Origin: Massilia sp. YIM B02763
GTDB lineage: Bacteria; Pseudomonadota; Gammaproteobacteria; Burkholderiales; Burkholderiaceae_D
Direction of reading: 5' to 3'
NCBI RefSeq assembly: GCF_030412015.1
Contig: NZ_JASNRD010000005.1
Coordinates: 62,001-126,000, forward strand
DNA: 64,000 nt
Under the pieces are notes generated by a model. That model was given only the letters and a program-made list of their open reading frames with translations. It did not search any database and was not told the DNA's origin. The position numbers and the translations under genes were made by a program. Positions 43,543 to 56,586 of the stretch are shown piece by piece (position 1 is the stretch's first letter; every line of letters starts with the position of its first letter).

Positions 43543-43886
43543 TGAAGCAGGCCAGGCAGCCGCTGGCCCACGCCGCAAGGTCGTGGGCGGGAGGAAGGTC
43601 CGGACTCCATAGAGCAGGGTGACGGTTAACGGCCGTCCGTCGAAATCCGGGTGCAAGCCCGGTACAAGGCGAGGAATAGGGCCACAGAGACGAGCGTATT
43701 CAGTTACGGTGAAACGCGGTAACCTCCACCTGGAGCAATTCCAAATAGGCACGCGTTGAGGTTGCTCGCGGAGCGTGCGGGTAGGAAGCTTGAGCGCCGG
43801 AGTAATTCGGCGCCTAGAGGAATGGCTGTCATGGCGGACTCCGCAAGGAGCGCGCCAACAGAATCCGGCCTATCGGCCTGCTTTAC
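43543..43886 (+). ncRNA. rnpB: RNase P RNA
   Basis: This is a bacterial type A RNase P RNA that matures tRNA 5' ends. The conserved P4 region reads GAGGAAGGTCCGGACTCCAT at 43591-43610, with AGAGCAGGGTG next. The matching 3' part is ACAGAATCCGGCCTATCGGC at 43858-43877. The ends pair (AAGCAGGCC at 43545 with GGCCTGCTT at 43875) to form P1. Boundaries are within a few bases. A terminator follows. Confidence 0.95.
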
Positions 43887-43900
43887 TTTGAATTCGCCGA

Positions 43901-43932
43901 AGGGGACGGTGCGCATGCGCCGTCCCCTTTTG
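43901..43932. terminator. Terminator between rnpB and the chemoreceptor gene
   Basis: AGGGGACGG (43901) pairs with CCGTCCCCT (43920-43928), with a further small CGC/GCG hairpin inside, and is followed by TTTT on the plus strand. It serves rnpB and may also stop the convergent chemoreceptor gene. Confidence 0.85.
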
Positions 43933-43937
43933 CATTG

Positions 43938-45536
43938 TTACGCCGCCAGCAGCGGTTCGTTGCGGCGGAGTGCCGGCCTGCCCGCCGCCGCGCCGTCCTC
44001 GTCCAGCTTGAAGCGCGCAACCATGTCGGCCAGCGCCTGCGCCTGTTCCTGCATGGCGGCGGCGGCGGCCGACGCCTGTTCGACCAGCGCCGCGTTCTGC
44101 TGGGTCACGCCGTCCATCTCCGTGATGGCCTGGTTGACCTGCTCGATGCCGGTGCTCTGCTCGACGCTTGCGGTGGTGATGTCTCCCATGATGTCGGTCA
44201 CGCGGTGGATGCTGTCGACCACCTCGGCCATCGTCGCGCCGGCCTGCTGCACCAGCTTGCTGCCCGTGTCGACCTTGTCGACCGAGTCGCCGATCAATTC
44301 CTTGATTTCCTTGGCGGCCGTGGCCGAGCGCTGCGCCAGCGTGCGCACTTCGCCCGCCACCACGGCAAAGCCGCGGCCCTGTTCGCCGGCCCTTGCCGCT
44401 TCCACCGCGGCGTTCAGCGCCAGGATATTCGTCTGGAAGGCGATGCCGTCGATGACGGCGATGATGTCGACGATCTTCCTCGCCGAGGCGTTGATCGCAT
44501 CCATCGTCTCGACCACCTGGCCCACGACCTGGCCGCCGCGCACCGCCACTTCGGACGCGCTGACGGCCAGCTGGTTGGCCTGGCGCGCGTTGTCCGCGTT
44601 CTGCTTGACGGTCGACGTCAGTTCCTCCATCGACGACGCCGTCTCTTCCAGCGCGCTGGCCTGCTGCTCGGTGCGGCTCGACAGGTCCAGGTTGCCGGCC
44701 GCGATTTCCCCCGAGGCGCCCGCCATGTACGCGGTGCCCTTGCGGACCTGGCCGACGATGCCCGCCAGGCCGTCGTTCATGGTCTGGAGGGCGGCCAGCA
44801 GGCGGCCCGTCTCGTCGCGGCTGCCGACCTCGATATGGCTGCGCAGGTCGTTGTTGGCGACGCTGCAGGCGACTTCCACGGCGCGGTTGAGCGGCACCAC
44901 GATGCCGCGCGTCAGCCACCACGAGCACAGGACGCCGACGGCCACCACGGCCAGTCCCAGCGTGACCAGCAGGTTGCGGTTTTCCTTGAACAGGGCATCG
45001 ATGCCGACGGCGCGGCGGTCGATGTCGGCGCGCTGCATCTTCAGCAAGTCGCCGAGTGCGGCCAGGTAGGCCTTGCCGGCTGGCTGAAACTGCGTGACGA
45101 GCATCTGCTCGGCCTCGTCCATCCTGCCTTCCTTCTTGAGCGCCGTGATGCCGTCGCGCGCGGCCAGGTAGGGCTTGCGGGCGGCGGCGATGGCGGCCAG
45201 CGCGTCGCGCTCCTGCTGGGAGTCGACCAGGTCTTCGACCTGCTTCTGCAGCGCGTTGATTTCCTTGGTGGAGTTGGCGGTGTCCTCGGCGAAGAAGGCG
45301 CCCAGCGAGGTGTCCGTGCTCTTCGAGATGGCCGAAGTGCGGCGCACGCTGGTATGGATCAGGCGGTACCAGTCCGAGACCATGCGCTCCTTCGCCAGCG
45401 GATCCCTCATCATCGCATGGGTGGCATTCGCCACCGAGTGCATCTGGAACAGGCCGACGACCATCATCAGGATCGTGAAGGCCAGCACGAGGCCGAAACC
45501 GAGCGCCAGGCGGGCGCCGATATTCAAGTTTTTCAT
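43938..45536 (-). CDS. Methyl-accepting chemotaxis protein
   Basis: The 532-residue receptor has two membrane segments (about 8-30 and 188-210) around a 4HB_MCP periplasmic ligand domain, a HAMP region (about 213-265), and a signalling domain with the hairpin tip 'DGIAFQTNILALNAAVEAAR' near 385. The C-terminus lacks the NWETF-like pentapeptide that tethers CheR. It senses a ligand and controls CheA. It is a single gene. The ligand is unknown. Confidence 0.94.
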   Translation of the reverse strand: MKNLNIGARLALGFGLVLAFTILMMVVGLFQMHSVANATHAMMRDPLAKERMVSDWYRLIHTSVRRTSAISKSTDTSLGAFFAEDTANSTKEINALQKQVEDLVDSQQERDALAAIAAARKPYLAARDGITALKKEGRMDEAEQMLVTQFQPAGKAYLAALGDLLKMQRADIDRRAVGIDALFKENRNLLVTLGLAVVAVGVLCSWWLTRGIVVPLNRAVEVACSVANNDLRSHIEVGSRDETGRLLAALQTMNDGLAGIVGQVRKGTAYMAGASGEIAAGNLDLSSRTEQQASALEETASSMEELTSTVKQNADNARQANQLAVSASEVAVRGGQVVGQVVETMDAINASARKIVDIIAVIDGIAFQTNILALNAAVEAARAGEQGRGFAVVAGEVRTLAQRSATAAKEIKELIGDSVDKVDTGSKLVQQAGATMAEVVDSIHRVTDIMGDITTASVEQSTGIEQVNQAITEMDGVTQQNAALVEQASAAAAAMQEQAQALADMVARFKLDEDGAAAGRPALRRNEPLLAA

Positions 45537-45741
45537 GGAATTAGTAAGTTCCGCATGTCAATATTCACGGAATTCTAGCAGCTAAATGGTTGCTGCAATT
45601 CAATAAACTAACCAGTTGTCGCCTATCTGTCATGCCAGGATATCCATCCTATGGATGGCCGGTATGCCATGCCGATCGCGGAAAACAGGCACAATGGACG
45701 GGTTGGAAGGCCGCGCCGACGGCCGCTCTTGGAGGAGTTCC

Positions 45742-47238
<1,497 letters not shown>

Positions 47239-47316
47239 TGCTGCCGTGTGGGCACGGCGCGGCAGGATGAGGCACAATCGATTCCATATTATCAATTTGA
47301 TATTAAGGGAGTCGAT

Positions 47317-47820
47317 GTGAAATTCCTGCAAGGATTCTTCGGGTTCGCCCACGGCGTGATGGCGCTGCTCTTCATTGGCCTGTCGGTCTTCCTGACGGTG
47401 CTCGCCGTGCAGACCGGCCTGGCCGGCATCGGCCTCGAGGCGTCCGAGAGCGCCGACCAGGCCATCGAGGCGATCGGCCTGCTGGCGATCGCCGTCGTGT
47501 CGCTGCAGATCGCCCAGACCATCAACGAGGAAGAAGTGGTGCGCGACGCCCACATCAGCGCGCCGACCCGCGTGCGCCGCTACCTGTCGCGCTTCATGGT
47601 CGTGGTGGTCGTGGCGCTGTCGATCGAAGGCCTGGTCGGCATCTTCAAGGCCTTGCACGAGGAACCGGAGCTGTTGCCGCATGCGGCCTCGGTGCTGGTG
47701 GCGGCGGGCCTGCTGATGGCGGGCTGGGGCATCTTCGTGCGCTTCAACAAGGAAGCCGAACTGCTGGAGCCGGAAGCGATGGAAGAGGCCAAGAGCGAGG
47801 ACGTCAAGCTGGAGGAGTGA
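47317..47820 (+). CDS. Integral membrane protein of unknown function
   Basis: From the GTG at 47317, preceded by AAGGGAG, the product is 167 residues with four predicted membrane segments (about 5-30, 50-68, 92-112, 122-140) and an acidic C-terminus ('EAELLEPEAMEEAKSEDVKL'). The loop 'QTINEEEVVRDAHISAPTRV' is conserved-looking. No family is recognised. Its 3' end overlaps the convergent YcxB-like gene by 17 bp. Confidence 0.75.
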   Translation: MKFLQGFFGFAHGVMALLFIGLSVFLTVLAVQTGLAGIGLEASESADQAIEAIGLLAIAVVSLQIAQTINEEEVVRDAHISAPTRVRRYLSRFMVVVVVALSIEGLVGIFKALHEEPELLPHAASVLVAAGLLMAGWGIFVRFNKEAELLEPEAMEEAKSEDVKLEE

Positions 47821-48478
47821 CGTTCCGGCCATGCGCACGCGCATGCCGGCGGAATGCTTCCAGCTTCCCCTGGTCCAGGCAGCGCGCGGGAATCGGCAGT
47901 GCTCCCCTGGCCAGTACCAGCAGGTAGCCGCGCCGGTAGCGCCGCACCGCCGCCACGTCCGACCAGGCACGCACGAACGTTCCCGTGCGGCTCGTGCGCT
48001 CGATGCCGGCAGCGTCGATGCGGAACGAGCAGGAAGGCATGCGCCGCTGCTTGACCAGGAAGATGGGCGTGCCCAGCACCGGCACCCAGAAGCGGAGCGT
48101 GGCCGGATGGCTGGCCAGCGCAAGGAGGGCGGCGAGCGCCAGCGCCAGCGCCGTCCCCGGCCAGCCGGACCCAGCGATCCAGGCGGCCGCCAGGGCCGGC
48201 AGGCCCAGCGCCAGCGGCAGCAGCGCCATTCGCCGGCGCTGGACCGGATGTCGATGACGCAGGGTGAAGGCCACGTGGTCGCCCAGCAGGCTCAGGTACT
48301 CACCTAATGTATAGACGACCTCGAAGCGGATCGCCTCGGTCGCGGGAGGCGGGGCGACATGCCCGCCGGGAATCTTCTCGACCGTCAGCGTCTTGTCGAC
48401 GCTTGTTTGCTCGTGCCGCACGACCTGCACCGCCACCTCCTTGCGATGCGGCGGCTGCGGATGCGCCGTACCGAACAT
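47804..48478 (-). CDS. YcxB-like membrane protein
   Basis: The 224-residue protein has two membrane segments (about 85-103 and 108-128) and a C-terminal cytoplasmic domain with the YcxB pattern: 'VRAWSDVAAVRRYRRGYLLV' and 'LARGALPIPARCLD'. GGGAGG precedes the ATG at 48478. Function is unknown for the family. It overlaps the upstream-facing membrane protein gene by 17 bp tail to tail. Confidence 0.75.
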   Translation of the reverse strand: MFGTAHPQPPHRKEVAVQVVRHEQTSVDKTLTVEKIPGGHVAPPPATEAIRFEVVYTLGEYLSLLGDHVAFTLRHRHPVQRRRMALLPLALGLPALAAAWIAGSGWPGTALALALAALLALASHPATLRFWVPVLGTPIFLVKQRRMPSCSFRIDAAGIERTSRTGTFVRAWSDVAAVRRYRRGYLLVLARGALPIPARCLDQGKLEAFRRHARAHGRNVTPPA

Positions 48479-48899
48479 CTTGCCTCCCTGCCGTGGACAT
48501 GGTCCGGCAAGTGGTGCTTGCGCCCGATATTGCAATAGTGAAAATAAAGTCTGGCTTCCGGCGCCCGGATAGCGCTGTTCGGAGTAGTGGGCGCTAACTT
48601 ACTCGCAGGAAATGTGAAACCATTAGTAAAAGAAATCTTCCGCTCGGCATTTTGCTGCCATTCTCACCCGCCTTGCATCGATCCGCATATCCCTACGCCG
48701 GCTGTTGTAGGGACTACCTGTGGTTAAAAAGTTGATCACAATCAATATCCAAACACATGTGCGCAGATGAGGTAGCACATGCACTGTCTCGGCTAAGTCC
48801 CTAATTTTGCTCAACATTTTGAATTAGGGTTCTCTGAAGTAAGTGCGCTAAGTCCTTGGTTTCATTAGTAATTTACGCTTTTTCAGAACGTGAATTCGC
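48479..48899. other. Long region upstream of the mra promoter
   Basis: About 420 bp of lower GC. One short minus-strand frame (48623-48817, 64 codons) has no ribosome site or recognisable features and is not called. I see no RNA gene here. It separates the divergent YcxB-like gene from the division cluster. Confidence 0.4.
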
Positions 48900-48961
48900 T
48901 TGACCACAGACAACGCTTCCTCTAAAGTGGGCAAAGGTGGCAAAAAGTGTAGTTTTGTGGG
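48900..48961 (+). promoter_or_regulatory. mra promoter with four MraZ boxes
   Basis: TTGACC (48900-48905) and TAAAGT (48923-48928) are spaced by 17 bp and form a good sigma-70 promoter. Starting at 48927, four GTGGG-like boxes follow at exact 10 bp steps: GTGGG (48927), GTGGC (48937), GTGTA (48947), GTGGG (48957). MraZ binds such GTGGG direct repeats. The array begins on the -10, so MraZ is expected to repress its own operon. Confidence 0.8.
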
Positions 48962-49025
48962 AGATCTTCAGGTCTCCCGGCTCCAAAAATAATCAGACTG
49001 ATAACTCTCCAAAACTAGGTACAAC

Positions 49026-49454
49026 GTGTTCCAGGGCGCGTCAGCGATCAATCTCGATGCAAAGGGACGGATGTCAATACCGGCCAAGCATCGTGACGCC
49101 TTGATGCAGCAATGTGAAGGCCGTATGACGCTCACGAAACACCCGCATGGATGCTTGCTGTTCTTTCCCCGCCCTGTGTGGGAAGAACACCGCGAACAGA
49201 TCGCCGCGTGGCCGATGTCGGCCCGCGCATGGCAGCGCATTTTCCTGGGGAATGCGTCGGATGTCGAGATGGACGGTGCGGGCCGGGTGCTCATTGCGCC
49301 CGAACTGCGTGGTGCAGTAGGACTGGAGAAAGAAGTGATGATGCTCGGGATGGGATCCCATTTCGAGATCTGGGACGCCGCCAAGCTGGCAGAAAACGAG
49401 GCCGAAGCCGTCGCGGGCGGCATGCCCGATGTCCTTTCCAATTTCTCCTTTTAA
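49026..49454 (+). CDS. mraZ: Transcriptional regulator MraZ
   Basis: The 142-residue protein starts with GTG. It has the two SpoVT-AbrB-like repeats of MraZ: '[20 protein letters not shown]' and '[20 protein letters not shown]', each with the DxxGR motif. It is the first gene of the division and cell-wall cluster and binds the GTGGG repeats upstream to control it. A small GGGAGA/TCTCCC hairpin sits in the leader (48959-48978). rsmH follows after 8 bp. Confidence 0.95.
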   Translation: MFQGASAINLDAKGRMSIPAKHRDALMQQCEGRMTLTKHPHGCLLFFPRPVWEEHREQIAAWPMSARAWQRIFLGNASDVEMDGAGRVLIAPELRGAVGLEKEVMMLGMGSHFEIWDAAKLAENEAEAVAGGMPDVLSNFSF

Positions 49455-49462
49455 GGCACTGC

Positions 49463-50440
49463 ATGGATCCGATTCAGGTGCCTGATTTGCAGCATCGCAC
49501 GGTGCTGCTCGACGAAGCAGTCGATGCGCTCTCGCTGGCAGGCGCACGTGCGGCAGGTACGTATATAGATGGGACGTTCGGCCGCGGCGGTCACAGCCGG
49601 CTGATCCTGTCGAAGCTGGCGCCCGAGGGCCGCCTGATCGCCTTCGACAAGGATCTCCAGGCAATCGCCACGGCAGAACAAGTTAACGATCCGCGGTTTT
49701 CGATCGTGCACGACAGCTTCGCGACGATGCGCGACGCGCTGGCGGCGCGTGGCGTGCACCAGGTCGACGGCATCCTGCTCGACCTGGGCATCTCCTCGCC
49801 GCAGGTCGACGACGCGAGCCGCGGCTTCAGCTTCCGCAACGATGGTCCCCTGGACATGCGGATGGACACGACACGGGGCATGTCGGCGGCCGAGTGGCTG
49901 GCCGACGTGCCGGAACGACAACTTGAACAGGTGATTCGCGATTATGGGGAAGAACGGTTTGCTTTTCAGATTGCAAAGGCGATTGTTGCTCGCCGGGCAG
50001 TCCAGCCAATTTCAAGCACACGACAGCTTGCCGCAATCGTGGCAGACGCGGTCAAAACCCGGGAGAAGGGCAAGGATCCGGCAACCCGCACCTTTCAGGC
50101 TATCCGGATTTTCATCAATCAAGAGCTTGAGGACCTTGAAGCAGGTCTGAATGCAGCGTTCGACCTGCTCGCGCCGGGTGCGCGCCTGTCCGTGATCAGC
50201 TTCCACTCGCTGGAAGACCGGATGGTCAAGCAATTCCTGGCCTCGAAAGCGAAGGTGGAGCAGCCGGATCGCCGGCTGCCGATCCGTGCCGCCGACCTGC
50301 CGCAGCCCCTGATGAAGCTGGTCGCCAAGACCAAGCCCTCGGATGCGGAAGTCGGCGCCAACCCGCGCGCCCGTTCGGCCGTGCTGCGCGTGGCCGAACG
50401 CCTTCCCACGCCCGTCCCCATGAGCGGGGGCGCGCGATGA
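49463..50440 (+). CDS. rsmH: 16S rRNA (cytosine1402-N4)-methyltransferase RsmH
   Basis: The 325-residue enzyme methylates C1402 in the decoding centre. Motifs are '[16 protein letters not shown]' (SAM site), '[20 protein letters not shown]' and '[14 protein letters not shown]' near 220. ATG 49463 is chosen because it gives the standard N-terminus '[18 protein letters not shown]'. It overlaps ftsL by four bases (ATGA). Confidence 0.97.
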   Translation: MDPIQVPDLQHRTVLLDEAVDALSLAGARAAGTYIDGTFGRGGHSRLILSKLAPEGRLIAFDKDLQAIATAEQVNDPRFSIVHDSFATMRDALAARGVHQVDGILLDLGISSPQVDDASRGFSFRNDGPLDMRMDTTRGMSAAEWLADVPERQLEQVIRDYGEERFAFQIAKAIVARRAVQPISSTRQLAAIVADAVKTREKGKDPATRTFQAIRIFINQELEDLEAGLNAAFDLLAPGARLSVISFHSLEDRMVKQFLASKAKVEQPDRRLPIRAADLPQPLMKLVAKTKPSDAEVGANPRARSAVLRVAERLPTPVPMSGGAR

Positions 50441-50709
50441 GCGGCAAGATCAATATCGTGCTGACCGTGCTCCTGGTCGGCTGCGCGCTGTCGGTCGTGA
50501 ACGCGCGCTATACGGCGCGCCACCTGTTCATCGACCTCGAGCGGCAGCAGCAGCAGCAGCGCCAGCTCGAGATCGACTGGGCCCAGCTCCAGCTCGACCA
50601 ATCGACCCTCGGCAAGAACGAGCGCATCGAGCAGATCGCGCGTTCCCAGCTGAACATGGCGCCGCTGAGCCCGGCGCGTACCCAATACCTGACGGAAGGC
50701 GGCAAATGA
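50437..50709 (+). CDS. ftsL: Cell division protein FtsL
   Basis: The 90-residue protein has a short cytoplasmic start, one membrane segment (about 4-24), and a periplasmic coiled coil rich in Gln ('[20 protein letters not shown]'). It forms a complex with FtsB and FtsQ that activates FtsWI. It overlaps both rsmH and ftsI by four bases. Length is typical. Confidence 0.92.
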   Translation: MSGKINIVLTVLLVGCALSVVNARYTARHLFIDLERQQQQQRQLEIDWAQLQLDQSTLGKNERIEQIARSQLNMAPLSPARTQYLTEGGK

Positions 50710-52474
50710 AGGCGGGCACCCAGGGCGCGCGTGTGGCGGCCGCAAAAGGCGTGGCGTTTTCCAAGAGTCCCGTGCTGGCCGTGCGCCTGCCGGACTGGCG
50801 TTCGCGCGTGGTCCTGTTCGCGCTGTTCGCCGCGTTCATCGCGCTGGCCGGCCGCGCGCTGTGGCTGCAGGGCGTGTCCGACCAGTTCCTGCAGAAGCAG
50901 GGCGAGAGCCGCTACATGCGCACGCAGGAACTGCCGGCCACGCGCGGCAAGATCTTCGACCGCAACGGCATCGTGCTGGCCTCCTCGCTGCCCGTCAAGT
51001 CGGTCTCGGCCTTCACCGACGAGATCAAGGGCACCGACCCGCAGAAGCTGCGCCAGCTGGCCACGCTGCTCGACCTGCCGGAAGCGGACCTGCTCAAGAA
51101 GCTGGATTCCGACCGCAGCTACGTCTACCTGAAGCGCCAGGTCGAGATGGACACCGTCGCCAAGATCGAGAAGCTGGGCATCGACGGCATCGACACGCGC
51201 AAGGAATACAAGCGCTTCTACCCGCAAGGCGAGGTGATGGCGCACATGGTCGGCTTCACCAACGTCGAGGACGTCGGCCAGGAAGCGATGGAACTGGCGC
51301 AGCAGAAGTCGCTCGTCGGCCAGCCGGGCAGCCGCCGCGTGATCCGCGACCGCCTTGGCCACATCGTCGAGGACGTGGGCATGTCGCGCGAGCCGCACGA
51401 CGGCAAGGACCTGATCCTGTCGGTCGACAGCAAGCTGCAGTACATCGCCCTGAACAGCATCAAGGACGCCGTCGAGAAGTTCCACGCCAAGGCCGGCGCC
51501 GCCGTCGTGATCGACGTGCACACGGGCGAAGTGCTGGCACTGGCCAACTACCCGACCTACAACCCGAACGACCGCTCGCGCCTGACCGGCGAGCAGCTGC
51601 GCAACCGCGTCATCACCGACCTGTTCGAGCCGGGTTCGACCCTGAAGCCCTTCACCGTGGCGCTGGCGCTGGACAAGGGCCTGATCAAGCCGAGCACCCT
51701 GTTCGACACGGGCAACGGCCGCTACCTGACCGGCGGCCACGTGATCCGCGACACGCACCCGCACGGCGTCATCGACGTCGGCACCATCATCCAGAAGTCC
51801 TCGAACATCGGTACCACCAAGATCTCCGAGATGCTGACGGCCCAGGAGATGTGGGAGATGTTCACCAAGGTCGGCTTCGGCCAGGCGCCGCGCTACGGCT
51901 TCCCCGGCGCGGCGGCGGGCCGCGTGCGCCCCTATAAATCCTGGCGCACGGTGGCCAAGGCCAACATGTCGTTCGGCCAGGGCATCTCGATGTCGCTGCT
52001 GCAGCTGGCGCACGCCTGGCTGATCTTCGCGCGCAACGGCGACATCATCCCGCTGTCGTTCCAGAAGCTGTCCGAGCCGCCCGCCGGCCAGCAGATCATC
52101 TCGCCGAAGACGGCCGCGCAGATGCGCACGATGGTCGAATCCGTGGTCGGCCCGGGCGGTACGGCCTCGCTGGCCCAGGTGGCCGGCTACCGCGTCGGCG
52201 GCAAGACCGGTACCGCGCAGAAGGTCGTCGACGGCCGCTATTCGCAGACCCACTATGTCGGCAACTTCGTGGGCATCGCGCCGATGTCGAACCCGCGCTT
52301 CGTGATCGCCGTGATGATCGACGACCCGACCGGACCGCTGCACACGGGCGGCAGCGTGGCGGCGCCGACGGCCGCGGTGCTGGCGGCCAATGCGCTGCGG
52401 GCGGCCAACGTGCCGCCCGACTCGAAGATCACCGACATCATCATCCCCGAACATCCACTCGAGGAGAGCAATTG

Positions 52475-52475
<1 letters not shown>
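50706..52475 (+). CDS. ftsI: Septal peptidoglycan transpeptidase FtsI (PBP3)
   Basis: The 589-residue class B penicillin-binding protein has an N-terminal membrane segment (about 33-52), a pedestal domain ('RYMRTQELPATRGKIFDRNG'), and the transpeptidase domain with SxxK 'GSTLKPFTVALA', SxN 'SSNIGTTK' and KTG 'GGKTGTAQKV'. It cross-links septal peptidoglycan together with FtsW. It overlaps ftsL by four bases, and its stop overlaps the murE start by one base. Confidence 0.97.
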
Positions 52476-54027
<1,552 letters not shown>

Positions 54028-54028
<1 letters not shown>

Positions 54029-55401
54029 TGATCCGGGGTTCGCTCGAACAAGTCGCCGCGGCGATGGATGGCGCGCAGGTGACGCGCGATGCCTATTTCC
54101 AGGGCGTGTTCACCGACAGCCGCAACGTCGTGCCGGGCGCGCTGTTCGTCGCCCTGCGCGGCGAGACCTTCGATGCCCACGACTTCCTCGGCCAGTTGCC
54201 CGGCCAGGCGGTGGCCGCCGTCGTGGTCGAGCGCCTACCTGAGCACTATCCGCTGCCGGCCATCGTCGTGCCGGACACGCTGGCCGCGCTGGGCCGCATC
54301 GGCCGCTTCTGGCGCGACCGCTTCGCCATTCCCGTCATCGGCGTCACCGGCAGCAACGGCAAGACGACGGTCAAGGAAATGATCGCCGCAATCCTCGGCG
54401 CCGCCTTCGGCGAGCCTGCGCGCCTGGCCACGCAGGGCAATCTGAACAACGAGATCGGCGTGCCGCTGACCGTCGTGCGCCTGACCGACGCGCACCGCGC
54501 CGCCGTCGTCGAACTGGGCATGAACCATCCCGGCGAGATCGCGCGCCTGGCCGCCATCGCCGCGCCCACCGTCGCCCTCGTCAACAACGCCCAGCGCGAG
54601 CACCAGGAATTCATGCACACCGTGGAAGCGGTGGCGCGCGAGAACGGCTCCGTGCTGGCCGCGCTGCCGGACGACGGCACGGCCGTGTTCCCGGGCGACG
54701 ACGAGTACACGCCGATCTGGCGCGAGCTGGCCGGCGCGCGCAAGACGCTGACGTTCGGCCTGGACGATACCTGCGACGTGCGCGCGACGTACGTGAACAC
54801 GGGCTTCGGCAGCGACCTTTCGGTACGCACGCCGGCCGGCCAGTTCACCATCAAGCTGGCCGCCGCCGGCGCGCACAACGTGCGCAACGCGCTCGCGTCG
54901 ATCGCCTGCGCCCTGGGCGCCGGCATCGAGATCCACGCGATCGTGGCCGGCCTGGAAGCCTTCGCCCCCGTCAGCGGCCGCCTGCAGCGCAAGCAGGCCG
55001 TCAATGGCGCCACCGTCATCGACGACACCTACAACGCCAATCCGGATTCCGTGCGCGCCGCCATCGACGTGCTGGCCGCCTATCCGTCGCCGCGCATCCT
55101 GGTGCTGGGCGACATGGGCGAGGTGGGCACGCAGGGACCCGAGTTTCACCAGGAAATCGGCGCCTATGCCCGGCAGAAGGGCATCGACGCCGTGCTCGCG
55201 ACCGGCGAACTGGCCCGCCACATGGCCGGATCGGGAGCGCAACACTACGAGCAGTTCGACGAATTATTGGCAGCACTGGATCAAACACTGGGCAGCAAAT
55301 CTGACGCAACTGTGTTGGTGAAGGGCTCGCGCTTCATGAAGATGGAGCGCGTGGTCCGTCACCTGACCGCATCAACCAACACTGGCAAGGAAGCCCACTA
55401 A
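54028..55401 (+). CDS. murF: UDP-MurNAc-tripeptide: D-Ala-D-Ala ligase MurF
   Basis: The 457-residue ligase adds D-Ala-D-Ala. ATP-binding '[15 protein letters not shown]' lies near residue 105, and '[20 protein letters not shown]' and '[19 protein letters not shown]' are Mur-family elements. The ATG at 54028 overlaps the murE stop by one base. mraY begins 4 bp after its stop. Confidence 0.96.
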
Positions 55402-55405
55402 GACT

Positions 55406-56575
55406 ATGCTGCTTTGGCTCGCACAATATTTTCAGGACTATATCGGTCCGCTGCGGATCTTCAACTTCATCACCTTCCGGGCGGTGTTCGCGACCATTAC
55501 CGCGATCACCATCGGCCTGCTGTGCGGCCCGGCCGTGATCCGCAAGCTGACCGAGATGAAGGTCGGCCAGGCGGTGCGCACCTACGGCCCGCAGACCCAC
55601 CTGCAAAAGCACGGCACCCCCACCATGGGCGGCGTGCTGATCCTGATTTCGATCGCGATCTCGACGCTGCTGTGGTGCGACCTGTCGAACCGCCTGATCT
55701 GGCCGGTGCTGGTCGTCACGCTGGGCTTCGGCGCCATCGGCTGGGTCGACGACTACCGCAAGGTGGTCTACAAGGATCCGGAAGGCATGCGCTCGGGCGA
55801 GAAGTATTTCTGGATGTCGCTGATCGGCGTCGCGTCCTCGCTGTACCTGGCATTCTCCGTCTCGGCCGCCACGCCGTGGGAAGTATGGAAGCTGTTCCTG
55901 GCCTGGGTGCAGTCGGGCTTCGCGATGGAGCTGCCGCCCAAGTCCGACCTGATCGTCCCGTTCTTCAAGACCATCAGCTATCCGCTGGGCGTGTGGGGCT
56001 TCATCGCGCTGACGTATTGCGTGATCGTCGGTTCCTCGAACGCCGTCAACTTCACCGACGGCCTCGATGGCCTGGCCATCATGCCGACCGTGATGGTGGG
56101 CGGCGCGCTGGGCCTGTTCGCCTACCTGACCGGTAACGCGACCTACTCGAAATACCTGTTCATCCCGCACATCCCTGGCGCGGGCGAACTGCTGATCTTC
56201 TGCGGCGCGATGGCCGGCGCGGGCCTGGCCTTCCTCTGGTATAACGCGCACCCGGCGCAGATGTTCATGGGCGACGTGGGCGCGCTGGCGCTGGGCGGCG
56301 CGCTCGGCACCATCGCCGTCATCGTGCGCCAGGAGATCGTGCTGTTCATCATGGGCGGCGTATTCGTGGCCGAGACCCTGTCCGTGATCATCCAGGTCAG
56401 CTGGTTCAAGTACACCAAGAAACGCTACGGCGCCGGGCGCCGCGTATTCCTGATGGCGCCGCTGCACCACCATTTCGAACAGAAGGGCTGGAAGGAAACC
56501 AAGGTCGTGGTGCGGTTCTGGATCGTCACCATCATCCTGGTCCTGATCGGCATCTCCACCCTCAAACTGCGCTGA
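55406..56575 (+). CDS. mraY: Phospho-MurNAc-pentapeptide transferase MraY
   Basis: The 389-residue membrane enzyme moves phospho-MurNAc-pentapeptide to undecaprenyl phosphate to form lipid I. It has about ten membrane segments, '[20 protein letters not shown]' at the N-terminal side, 'GWVDDYRKV' with the catalytic Asp pair, '[15 protein letters not shown]', and the His triplet in '[12 protein letters not shown]'. A 27-base stretch of the cluster separates it from murD by only 11 bp. Confidence 0.97.
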   Translation: MLLWLAQYFQDYIGPLRIFNFITFRAVFATITAITIGLLCGPAVIRKLTEMKVGQAVRTYGPQTHLQKHGTPTMGGVLILISIAISTLLWCDLSNRLIWPVLVVTLGFGAIGWVDDYRKVVYKDPEGMRSGEKYFWMSLIGVASSLYLAFSVSAATPWEVWKLFLAWVQSGFAMELPPKSDLIVPFFKTISYPLGVWGFIALTYCVIVGSSNAVNFTDGLDGLAIMPTVMVGGALGLFAYLTGNATYSKYLFIPHIPGAGELLIFCGAMAGAGLAFLWYNAHPAQMFMGDVGALALGGALGTIAVIVRQEIVLFIMGGVFVAETLSVIIQVSWFKYTKKRYGAGRRVFLMAPLHHHFEQKGWKETKVVVRFWIVTIILVLIGISTLKLR

Positions 56576-56586
56576 CGCGAACGACG

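Noticed and set aside
48623..48817. A 64-codon minus-strand frame upstream of the mra promoter.
   Set aside because: No ribosome-binding site, membrane segment or recognisable motif, and its length is within chance expectation.
48927..48961. Short repeats with regular spacing that could suggest iterons or a CRISPR remnant.
   Set aside because: The 5-base units in 10 bp steps directly before mraZ are the known form of MraZ binding sites.
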